From Dehalococcoidia bacterium (lineage in GTDB: Bacteria > Chloroflexota > Dehalococcoidia > UBA3495 > JAAXIE01), in contig JAAXIE010000150.1 in NCBI GenBank assembly GCA_012270525.1, positions 1 through 5,815 of the forward strand: 5,815 nucleotides of DNA, in the 5' to 3' direction. The first letter of the stretch is position 1; each line of letters starts with the position of its first letter. Shown piece by piece: positions 1 through 5,504 of the stretch. The translations under genes were made by a program, and so were the position numbers. The notes beneath the pieces were generated by a model. It saw only the letters and a program-made list of their open reading frames with translations. It ran no database searches and was not told the origin of the DNA.

Positions 1-1101
1 GAACTGGGTCGCGAGGACTACATACACCACGCCGAGATGGTCGTCACCCTCAGCCAGCGGGGCTACATCAAGCGCATCCCCGCCGAGACCTACAAGCGTC
101 AGCACCGTGGCGGCAAGGGCGTCCGGGGCATGTCCACCCGCGAGGACGATTCCCTTCAGGACCTGGTGGTCTCCGATACCCACGACACGCTGCTCTTCTT
201 CACCAACCGTGGCCGGGCCTACCCCCTGCGCTGTTTCGATATCGCCGAAGACATCTCGCGCACCACCCGGGGCACTCCCATCATCAACCTGCTGCCCATC
301 TCCAACGGCGAGCGGGTCAACGCGGTGCTGGCCGTGCCCGACCTGCGGGAACGGGGCAATGTGTTCATCCTCGCCACCCGCCGCGGACAGGTGAAAATGC
401 TCCGACCCGGTGACCTCGCCGGCATACGCACCAAGGGCCTCATCGTGATGAACCTGAAGGAAGGCGACGAGGTCGTCTCCGCTCGCATAGTGAAGGAAGG
501 CGGGGACATCATAATTGTCTCCGAGATGGGCCAGTCCATACGCTTCGCCGTGTCCGAAGTCCGGCAGATGGGACGCCAAGCCGGTGGCGTGGCGGGCATC
601 AAACTGGCCTCAAACGACCAGGTGGTGGCAATGGATGTGGCCCTGCAAAACGGCTTCCTCCTCACTGCCAGCCGCAACGGCTATGGCAAATGCACCAAAC
701 TCGCCAACTACCGGCAGCAGGGACGAAACGGTCTCGGCATACGCACCTTCCGTGTCAACGAGGCCACAGGCCCCGTGGTGGCCGCCCGCGTGGTCACCGA
801 GGCCGAGGGCCAGGAGATCATGCTGATTTCCGCCAAAGGCCAGGTGATCCGCGTCAGCTTGCAGGATTTCCGCGTGGTGGGACGCAATACCCAAGGCGTG
901 CGTATCTGGCGCGACAAGGTGGAAGACGACTACGTCGCTTCCCTCACCTGCCTCATGCCCCAGGACAGGGGTTCCGAGCCGACGACCAACGGTGCATCCC
1001 TCAACGGTCTGGAGGATACGCAGGTGGCCGTCGCCGTCGCGTCCCCCAACGGTACATCGTCCGAGCCCAACGACGCCGACGATGAGGACGGCGACGAGTA
1101 G
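1..1101 (+). CDS. gyrA: DNA gyrase subunit A, C-terminal domain (5' end outside window)
   Basis: The reading frame is open from base 1 to the TAG at 1099-1101, so this is the last 366 residues of a longer protein; the ATG at 37 is internal. GyrA is the cleavage-religation subunit of gyrase, and this part is the beta-pinwheel that wraps DNA to allow negative supercoiling. Six blade-like repeats can be seen, each with a G-x-(small/aromatic)-(K/R) strand followed by a (R/Q)-x-G-x-G-(V/I) turn: RGYIKRIP, RGRAYPLR, RRGQVKML, MGQSIRFA, RNGYGKCT and KGQVIRVS. The GyrA box QHRGGKG lies at visible residues 34-40 (nt 100-120). This box distinguishes GyrA from ParC, and it differs slightly from the common QRRGGRG. 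A Ser/Thr/Asn-rich linker leads to an acidic tail ending DDEDGDE, as in many GyrA proteins. The catalytic tyrosine domain is outside the window. The following gene has its own promoter-like sequence, so gyrA is probably the last gene of its transcript. Confidence 0.96.
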   Translation, partial: ELGREDYIHHAEMVVTLSQRGYIKRIPAETYKRQHRGGKGVRGMSTREDDSLQDLVVSDTHDTLLFFTNRGRAYPLRCFDIAEDISRTTRGTPIINLLPISNGERVNAVLAVPDLRERGNVFILATRRGQVKMLRPGDLAGIRTKGLIVMNLKEGDEVVSARIVKEGGDIIIVSEMGQSIRFAVSEVRQMGRQAGGVAGIKLASNDQVVAMDVALQNGFLLTASRNGYGKCTKLANYRQQGRNGLGIRTFRVNEATGPVVAARVVTEAEGQEIMLISAKGQVIRVSLQDFRVVGRNTQGVRIWRDKVEDDYVASLTCLMPQDRGSEPTTNGASLNGLEDTQVAVAVASPNGTSSEPNDADDEDGDE

Positions 1102-1190
1102 GCCTCTCTTCGCCGATGCCCTCAGACACGTGTCCTACCAGAGCGTCTTCCCACTCGAAGGTCGGCGCTCAAACGGGACTTATGTTGCCC

Positions 1191-1218
1191 TTGAAACACC
1201 CTGGCCAAGGGATATAGA
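1191..1218 (+). promoter_or_regulatory. candidate sigma70-type promoter for the hydrolase gene
   Basis: TTGAAA (1191-1196) and TATAGA (1213-1218) are separated by 16 bp, which predicts a start near 1225 and a leader of about 75 nt before the ATG at 1301. The 5-base ATATA stretch stands out from its GC-rich surroundings. An inverted repeat, CCCTTG (1188-1193) and CAAGGG (1206-1211), straddles the -35 and could be an operator. A 10-bp palindrome, ACCAATTGGT (1256-1265), lies in the leader. The rest of the 1102-1300 gap shows a further short palindrome, GACACGTGTC (1125-1134), but no clear gyrA terminator with a T-run. The promoter call rests only on similarity to the consensus. Confidence 0.45.
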
Positions 1219-1300
1219 ATCTCACGCTAGTCTTTCTGCATGGTGTCTCTGATCTACCAATTGGTCTGCCGACAACCCTGCAACGGCAAAGGAGCCGAGG

Positions 1301-1990
1301 ATGAAGCTGGTGTACATACATGGCTCGGGAGAGTCCAGTATCACTTTCTACTATCAGATGCGGCACTTTCGCAATTCCAAGGGTCTTGACCTCCCCGGCC
1401 ATCCCTCCGGCAAGCCGTGCACCAGCATCGACGGCTACGTTGAATGGGTGCGTGGCTTCATAACCGCCAGGCGCTACAAGGACGTCATCCTGTGCGGCCA
1501 CTCCATGGGCGGTGCCATCGCCCAGCAATTTGCACTCACATATCCGGACGAGATCCGCGGCCTCATCCTGCTGGGCACCGGGGCCCGGCTCAGAGTCCAC
1601 CCCAAGTATCTTCAGCAGGCCAAGGACGGTGTCAAGGACCTGGCGCAGTGGCTCGACCTGCGACGCTCCACCTTCTCCAACGTCCCACAAGAGGTTTATC
1701 CCATGCTCATGCGAAAGGGCGAAGAGGTTGGGCCAGCCGTGCAGCACAACGACCTGATGTGCTGCGACCGGTTCGACGTCATGGAGCAGGTGGAGAGAAT
1801 CTCACTCCCCACAGCCATCATCTGCGGCTCCGAAGACATCATGACGCCAGTCAAGTACAGCAACTACCTGCAGGAGAAAATCCCAGGATCCAACCAGACG
1901 GTTATCGACGGGGCAAGTCACTTCGCGCAAGTGGAAAAGCCCTACGAGGTGAACCGGGCCATCGAGGACTTTGTAGGCAGCCTGACCTGA
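1301..1990 (+). CDS. alpha/beta hydrolase
   Basis: This is a 229-residue alpha/beta-hydrolase fold protein with all catalytic elements visible. There is an oxyanion-hole HGSG at residues 7-10, the nucleophile elbow G-H-S-M-G-G with Ser68, an acid residue in GSEDIMTP (Asp179), and the base in GASHFAQVEKP (His207). The segment at about residues 95-165 between elbow and acid is the likely lid or cap and would set substrate choice; it contains a CC pair (154-155). The protein is shorter than the usual 260-300 residues, mainly because the HGSG motif starts almost at the N-terminus. It has no signal peptide, so a cytoplasmic esterase or hydrolase acting on a small ester, lactone or C-C bond is expected. 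The start is ATG 1301 with AAAGGAG at 1288-1294, 6 nt upstream. The gene appears monocistronic and converges on the flavin reductase. The substrate cannot be told from the sequence; BioH-like or MenH-like activity is possible but unsupported by neighbours. Confidence 0.9.
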   Translation: MKLVYIHGSGESSITFYYQMRHFRNSKGLDLPGHPSGKPCTSIDGYVEWVRGFITARRYKDVILCGHSMGGAIAQQFALTYPDEIRGLILLGTGARLRVHPKYLQQAKDGVKDLAQWLDLRRSTFSNVPQEVYPMLMRKGEEVGPAVQHNDLMCCDRFDVMEQVERISLPTAIICGSEDIMTPVKYSNYLQEKIPGSNQTVIDGASHFAQVEKPYEVNRAIEDFVGSLT

Positions 1991-2102
1991 GACCACCGCG
2001 CGCTGGCGGCCCCGGGAGTCCCTGCGCATCTTCGCCCGGGTCACTACCCCGCGACACGATGGCGCGAGGGACCACCCGGATCAGAGAACGCCGACCCGGC
2101 AG

Positions 2103-2594
2103 CTAGAGACTGGCCTCGACGCTGGTGTTCCAGCGGCTTTCGTAGAAGAGCAGGGGCGCCCCGCCATCGCCCATCTTCATCTCCTCGACGCAACCCACAT
2201 AGATGGTGTGGTCGCCGTATACATGGGAACCCAGTACGCGGCAGGCCATGGAAACCATGGAGCCTTCCAGCATGGGGACCCCGTCAGCGGAGATTGAATA
2301 GCTCCAGTCCACCTCCGCGGTACGGTCCTCCGGGCGGCGCGCGAAGTACTGCCCTACCGGCAACTGTTCCACCCCAAGGATGTTGACCCCAAAAGTGCCT
2401 TGGGCCTCGACGTAGTTGTACGTATGGGCCCCGTGGGCCACGCACACCAGGATGGCTGGCGGCTCCAAGCAGACCGAGGTGAAGGAGTTGGCCGTCATAC
2501 CATGGACCGCACCGTTCTCGTCCAGGGTGGTGACCACGGTGACGCCGGTGGCGAATCTGCCCATCGCCCTGCGGAAATCGTCTCTGCTTACCAA
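2103..2594 (-). CDS. flavin reductase-like FMN-binding protein
   Basis: This 163-residue protein is of the flavin reductase-like domain family (HpaC/FRP type, split-barrel FMN-binding fold). These enzymes use NAD(P)H to reduce FMN or FAD, often supplying reduced flavin to a partner monooxygenase. Family signatures seen are FATGVTVVTT at residues 14-23, the FMN-binding stretch GMTANSFTSVCLEPP at 32-46, FGVNIL at 68-73, the GDHTIYVG core at 127-134, and PLLFYESRW near the C-terminus. The length is typical and complete. The start is TTG, read on the minus strand at 2594-2592, with AAGGG seven bases upstream and an in-frame stop not far beyond it. The alternative ATG at residue 11 would cut into the first conserved helix. 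No monooxygenase lies in the window, so the partner is unknown or encoded elsewhere. The gene stands alone, convergent with the hydrolase and divergent from the CoA lyase. Confidence 0.9.
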   Translation of the reverse strand: MVSRDDFRRAMGRFATGVTVVTTLDENGAVHGMTANSFTSVCLEPPAILVCVAHGAHTYNYVEAQGTFGVNILGVEQLPVGQYFARRPEDRTAEVDWSYSISADGVPMLEGSMVSMACRVLGSHVYGDHTIYVGCVEEMKMGDGGAPLLFYESRWNTSVEASL

Positions 2595-2623
2595 CGTCCT
2601 ACCCTTTTGGAAATGTCTGTGCG

Positions 2624-2652
2624 ATTATATCGTCGACCTATGGCAGGGGCAA
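2624..2652 (-). promoter_or_regulatory. candidate promoter for the flavin reductase gene
   Basis: Read on the minus strand, TTGCCC (2652-2647) is followed after 17 bp by a perfect TATAAT (2629-2624). Transcription would begin near 2617, leaving a leader of about 22 nt before the TTG start codon. The hexamer is in one of the few AT-rich patches of the 2595-2724 gap. I saw no equally good promoter pointing the other way toward the CoA lyase. Confidence 0.55.
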
Positions 2653-2690
2653 TGACGCACCCCTTCATAGTCGGTACCAGCATAGCCTGT

Positions 2691-2713
2691 CACGCCCCCT
2701 ACACGCCCCCTAC
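2691..2713 (+). repeat. tandem 11-bp direct repeat before the CoA lyase start
   Basis: ACGCCCCCTAC occurs twice back to back at 2692-2702 and 2703-2713, with the preceding C also shared, so 23 bp have an exact period of 11. The second copy abuts the GGAG ribosome binding site (2714-2717) of the gene starting at 2725. A spacing of one helical turn in front of a start could be a binding site for a regulator with two tandem contacts, or just a small slippage duplication. Confidence 0.7.
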
Positions 2714-2724
2714 GGAGAGACCTC

Positions 2725-3609
2725 TTGGAACTGTTGCGCAGCCTCATCTTCGTACCCGGCAACCGCCCCGATATGCTGGAGAAAGCCCGCGATTTCCCAG
2801 CCGACGTTATCGTCGCCGACCTGGAGGACTCCGTTCCTCCCCGCGAGAAGCTTGCAGCCCGGGACATGGTGCGACAACTCGCTCCCGGCCTGTGCCCCAA
2901 GGGCCAGAAACTGATGGTGCGCCTCAACTCGCTGGATACGGGCCTGACCCAGGAAGAGCTTGCCGCCGTAATAGGCCCCCATCTCTACGGAATCAGCCTC
3001 GGCAAGGTGGATTCCCCTTGGGACCTTCGCGAGATGGAACGCATCGCCTCCACCCTGGAAGCGGCCCACGGACTTGAGCATGGACACCTGCGCCTCATTC
3101 CCTGGCTGGAGAGCGCAAGAGGCGTACGCCTCTCCTACGAGATCGCCACCGCCTCACCCCGCATCGTCGGCGTCGCCTTCGGGGCAGAGGACTACACCCA
3201 GGATATGGGTGTCCGTCGCACCGAGTCCGGCGACGAGGTCTACCACGCCCGTGCCGAGGTCGCCGCCGCGGCACGGGCGGCCCGGGTGCTGGCCCTCGAT
3301 GGCGTCTTCGTCCGGTTCCGCGACCAGGAAGGACTGCAAGCCGACATCGACCAGGCCACCAGCCTCGGGTACAAGGGGAAGTTCGCCATACACCCAGCCC
3401 AGATCGATACCATCAACCGCCTCTTCAGTCCTCGGCCGGAGGACGTGGAACACGCCCGTCGCGTGGTGCAGGCCTGGGAACACGCTGAGGAATCGGGCCA
3501 CGGATCGGTGGCCCTTGATGGTCAGATGGTCGATGTCCCCGTGGTCAAGCGGGCCCGCGACCTGCTGGCCCTGGCCCAAGCCATCGAAGCTGCCTCCAAG
3601 CCCGGCTAG
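2725..3609 (+). CDS. HpcH/HpaI aldolase/citrate lyase family protein (CitE-like, malyl-CoA lyase type)
   Basis: This is a complete 294-residue TIM-barrel CoA-ester lyase of the CitE/malyl-CoA lyase group. Such enzymes cleave or form C-C bonds of beta-hydroxyacyl-CoA esters such as malyl-, methylmalyl- or citramalyl-CoA, using Mg2+. Visible signatures are RSLIFVPGNRPDML at residues 5-18, the strand DVIVADLEDSV at 27-37, the substrate-binding VRLN with Arg66, IPWLESARG with metal-ligand Glu129, GVAFGAEDYTQDMG with metal-ligand Asp156, and the C-terminal block DGVFVRFRDQEGL followed by GYKGKFAIHPAQIDTIN and FSP. The length fits stand-alone CitE homologues rather than the beta subunit of a citrate lyase complex, and no citD or citF is present. 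The start is TTG 2725 with GGAG 7 nt upstream; the next residues are already the conserved first strand, so little or no N-terminal extension is expected. folB follows after 6 nt, so the two are probably co-transcribed. The exact substrate is not decidable from sequence alone. Confidence 0.92.
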   Translation: MELLRSLIFVPGNRPDMLEKARDFPADVIVADLEDSVPPREKLAARDMVRQLAPGLCPKGQKLMVRLNSLDTGLTQEELAAVIGPHLYGISLGKVDSPWDLREMERIASTLEAAHGLEHGHLRLIPWLESARGVRLSYEIATASPRIVGVAFGAEDYTQDMGVRRTESGDEVYHARAEVAAAARAARVLALDGVFVRFRDQEGLQADIDQATSLGYKGKFAIHPAQIDTINRLFSPRPEDVEHARRVVQAWEHAEESGHGSVALDGQMVDVPVVKRARDLLALAQAIEAASKPG

Positions 3610-3615
3610 CCTTCT

Positions 3616-3999
3616 ATGCCCAGAGAAGCACCTGTCCCCGATCGCATCCTCCTGGAAGGGATGCGCTTCTTCGCCTTCCACGGCAACAACCCCGAAGAAC
3701 GCGTCCTGGGCCAGCCCTTCCTCGTCGACCTGGAAGTGGAAACCGGCCTGTCTACCGCAGGTGCCTCCGACCAGTTGGCCCACACCATCAACTACGCAGC
3801 CCTCTATCGCGCCGTGAAGAACGCGATGGAGGGTCCTCCCCGCAACCTGCTGGAAGCAGTAGCCCACGACATCGCAGAGGCCATCCTGGGCCACTTCGGC
3901 GTCGATGCCGTCCGTGTCCGCGTGCGCAAGACCCAGCCCCCCATCACAGGTGCCACACTGGATGGTGCGGGGGTCGAGATCTACCGCAGGCACCCGTAA
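3616..3999 (+). CDS. folB: dihydroneopterin aldolase
   Basis: FolB converts 7,8-dihydroneopterin to 6-hydroxymethyl-7,8-dihydropterin and glycolaldehyde in folate synthesis; the family may also epimerise the substrate. The 127-residue protein matches the family throughout. It shows ILLEGMRFFAFHG at residues 11-23, the catalytic Glu in ERVLGQ (Glu28), sD-x-L-x-x-T-I-N-Y at 51-60 with the conserved Tyr60, LLEAVA with the pterin-anchoring Glu80, and the VRKTQPP block with catalytic Lys105. The length is typical. The ATG is 6 nt after the stop of the CoA lyase gene and no Shine-Dalgarno is visible in the preceding bases (GCCTTCT), so translation is probably coupled to that of the upstream gene. 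No other folate genes (folP, folK, folE) are in the window; the gene downstream points the other way, so folB ends the unit. Confidence 0.95.
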   Translation: MPREAPVPDRILLEGMRFFAFHGNNPEERVLGQPFLVDLEVETGLSTAGASDQLAHTINYAALYRAVKNAMEGPPRNLLEAVAHDIAEAILGHFGVDAVRVRVRKTQPPITGATLDGAGVEIYRRHP

Positions 4000-4026
4000 A
4001 ACCCACCTAGCTGCTCCGGCCCCGCG

Positions 4027-5241
4027 TCAGACCGCCCGCTCCAGGACCACCAACTCCTCCGTGGTCATCCGTGGATCGCGCTCGCCTGTAGCCGGGTTGG
4101 CCCGGTAGAAGAACATGGCCCGCGACACTATGCTGTCCACCAGGGTGGTCTTGTGCCTCCAGCCAATGGCACCGAAATGCTCCACCGCCATCTGGGATAT
4201 CGGTATTGGCATGCCACGCACCGAGGCTGGCCCGACGAACAGCAGCAGATATCTTCGTATGCTGTCCTGCAGGCGGGTCAGGGCACCGAACACCCCGTAG
4301 AAATAACGCTGATAGAGCAACCTCAGGTGAGGCTCCTCTATCCTGCCCAGATACTTCTCGTAAGTGGAAGAGTGAATCGGCGCCTCTTCCACCTTCTGGT
4401 ATGGCATCTCCATGCGACCAAGCTCCCGCACCTCGTCCTCCGACCTGCCCAGCCATAGCAGGTCCATCTTGAACCGCCGTATGTACTCCTGGGCCTGCAG
4501 ATACGGAGGCGACGTCAGCAGGATGTCGTACTCCCTGTCCAGGGCCTCGACCAGGCTGTTGACTTCAGCCCGCTCCCGGTGCCCCACGTCCCGGGGCTGC
4601 ATGGCCTGGTACTGCCCTTGGGCCTTCAGCACCCGTTCCATGCCATCCCGCAGCATGCGGTAGAACCCAGCCTTCCAGTCCTGCTCCAGCAGCTTCTCAA
4701 TCCTCCGCCTCGATAGAGGCGACTGCGAGAGCTTCTGCCTCTTCTCATCATTGAAGGAATGATGCTGCGTCGCCTTGAGCAACGGCACCAGCAACACATC
4801 CTTGGCTCCCGCATCCGGCAGCCCGTGGTAGAAGTCCCATGCCCGCCCCAACACCGGAAGGAAGTCCTCGTGGTGCCAGTACTCCAGATTGCGCCAAGCC
4901 GGCCGGAACTCCGCTCGGTGCGCCTTCAACTCCTGCACCACCGCATGCGGCTCAACATCCGGCGGCTCCATGATCGAAAGTCGGTGCAGCATGGGCATCA
5001 GCGGGTTCAGGTCCCACAGCTCATAGGGGTTCCCCTGCGTACGGGCCACCGTACCCACCGTCCCGTACCCCGCAAACGGGTCGAACACCGACTCCCCATC
5101 CCCACCAAACCGCCTCAGCGCATATGCAACCACCTGCGGTATGAACTTCGCCGGGTACCGGTACAGCCCAAAGGTGGCATACGTGGTCGAAGGAATCCCA
5201 GGAACGAGGCCGCGGGAGGAAATAGTGTGTGTGGTCGCCAT
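4027..5241 (-). CDS. site-specific DNA methyltransferase, amino (probably cytosine-N4) type
   Basis: This is a 404-residue SAM-dependent DNA methyltransferase that would methylate an exocyclic amino group in a specific sequence. Motif X-like GLYRYPAKFIPQ (residues 25-36) precedes motif I FDPFAGYGT (53-61) and an acidic motif II (Asp77 in ELWDLNP). Catalytic motif IV is TSPPY (243-247); SPPY favours N4-methylcytosine over N6-methyladenine. The order X-I-(about 180 residues)-IV places the likely target-recognition region between I and IV, as in alpha-class enzymes. A block with LLVPLLKATQ and SFNDEKRQKL (about 150-171) lies in that region. After motif IV come KMDLLWLG and YLLLFVG-like strands of the C-terminal fold. 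The chosen ATG (5241-5239) has AGGAGG five bases upstream; a GTG two codons earlier overlaps that site and is less likely. It converges on folB (27-bp gap) and is divergent from the gene at 5505. No endonuclease is recognised in the window, so it may be solitary or the modification arm of a system continuing to the right. Confidence 0.92.
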   Translation of the reverse strand: MATTHTISSRGLVPGIPSTTYATFGLYRYPAKFIPQVVAYALRRFGGDGESVFDPFAGYGTVGTVARTQGNPYELWDLNPLMPMLHRLSIMEPPDVEPHAVVQELKAHRAEFRPAWRNLEYWHHEDFLPVLGRAWDFYHGLPDAGAKDVLLVPLLKATQHHSFNDEKRQKLSQSPLSRRRIEKLLEQDWKAGFYRMLRDGMERVLKAQGQYQAMQPRDVGHRERAEVNSLVEALDREYDILLTSPPYLQAQEYIRRFKMDLLWLGRSEDEVRELGRMEMPYQKVEEAPIHSSTYEKYLGRIEEPHLRLLYQRYFYGVFGALTRLQDSIRRYLLLFVGPASVRGMPIPISQMAVEHFGAIGWRHKTTLVDSIVSRAMFFYRANPATGERDPRMTTEELVVLERAV

Positions 5242-5321
5242 CGGCACCTCCTGGCGCTGGGGCCCGGTCCCGATTCATCGTCACTGATGCCCTGGACACC
5301 CGTGGTTGGGCTACGGCATGC

Positions 5322-5350
5322 ACGCTAGTGGTGGTGCCGCTATTCGTCAA
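5322..5350 (-). promoter_or_regulatory. candidate promoter for the methyltransferase gene
   Basis: Read on the minus strand, TTGACG (5350-5345) is followed after 17 bp by TAGCGT (5327-5322). The -35 is close to consensus and the -10 is poor (T, A and final T only). Transcription would start near 5315 and give a leader of about 75 nt before the ATG. It lies back to back with the stronger rightward promoter at 5426-5455, and the TACGTA cluster sits upstream of its -35. Confidence 0.35.
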
Positions 5351-5400
5351 GGAATGAACCGTGCAATCTGGGAGCGCCGGGATAATCGAACAATGAATCA

Positions 5401-5471
5401 TACGTAACAATAGTTACGTAACGCCTTGACAGACGGAGTTCTGATTACGTATCATTCGAATGAGCTACGTA
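5401..5471. repeat. cluster of four TACGTA palindromes in the divergent promoter region
   Basis: TACGTA occurs at 5401-5406, 5415-5420, 5446-5451 and 5466-5471. The first two extend to a perfect inverted repeat, TACGTAAC-N4-GTTACGTA (5401-5420). The second alone is the 10-bp palindrome GTTACGTAAC (5413-5422). The last two flank a 12-bp perfect palindrome, TCATTCGAATGA (5452-5463). Only one other TACGTA was found in the window (2419-2424, inside the flavin reductase gene). The copies lie upstream of the -35, across the -10 and just after the predicted transcription start of the rightward gene, as operators for a dimeric regulator would. They could equally be the target of the adjacent methyltransferase. 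Neither role is shown by the sequence. Confidence 0.8.
5426..5455 (+). promoter_or_regulatory. strong candidate promoter for the gene at 5505
   Basis: A perfect TTGACA (5426-5431) and TATCAT (5450-5455, five of six matches) are 18 bp apart, giving a predicted start near 5462 and a leader of about 43 nt. The -10 overlaps the TACGTA at 5446-5451 and the palindrome 5452-5463, so a protein bound there would block RNA polymerase. The predicted start also argues against translation from the ATG at 5460. Confidence 0.65.
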
Positions 5472-5490
5472 GTTCGCATCGCCAACAGGG

Positions 5491-5497
5491 AAGGAGG
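5491..5497 (+). promoter_or_regulatory. ribosome binding site that fixes the start at 5505
   Basis: AAGGAGG lies 7 nt before ATG 5505 and 4 nt before an in-frame GTG at 5502. It is the best Shine-Dalgarno match on the plus strand of the window. The in-frame ATG at 5460 has no such site and coincides with the predicted transcription start, so 5505 is the preferred start. Confidence 0.75.
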
Positions 5498-5504
5498 CAC
5501 TGTG

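Noticed and set aside
1169..1747. A 192-codon minus-strand frame opposite the hydrolase
   Set aside because: It is antisense to a gene with a complete catalytic triad, shows no motif, and covers the hydrolase promoter.
2011..2050. GC-rich inverted repeats (CCCGGG at 2011-2016 and 2035-2040; GGGT/ACCC at 2038-2049) between the convergent hydrolase and flavin reductase
   Set aside because: They could act as a shared terminator, but the stems are short or the loop long and there is no T-run on either strand, so I do not call a terminator.
1444..2106. A 220-codon plus-strand frame within and beyond the hydrolase
   Set aside because: It is an off-frame product of low complexity (His, Arg, Pro, Gly) with no start signal.
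3074..3817. A 247-codon plus-strand frame overlapping the lyase and folB
   Set aside because: It is a +1 shadow rich in Pro, Ser and Arg, as expected from a shifted GC-rich gene, and it crosses a real gene boundary.
3154..3993. A 279-codon open frame on the minus strand
   Set aside because: It is antisense to the CoA lyase and folB, both of which have full family motifs. The long frame is explained by high GC content and its product has no recognisable fold or motif.
4000..4026. A possible terminator between convergent folB and the methyltransferase
   Set aside because: Only 27 bp are present and I see no stable stem with a T-run.
5460..5504. An upstream in-frame ATG for the right-hand gene that would add 15 residues
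   Set aside because: It coincides with the predicted transcription start and palindrome and has no ribosome site, whereas ATG 5505 has AAGGAGG at ideal spacing.
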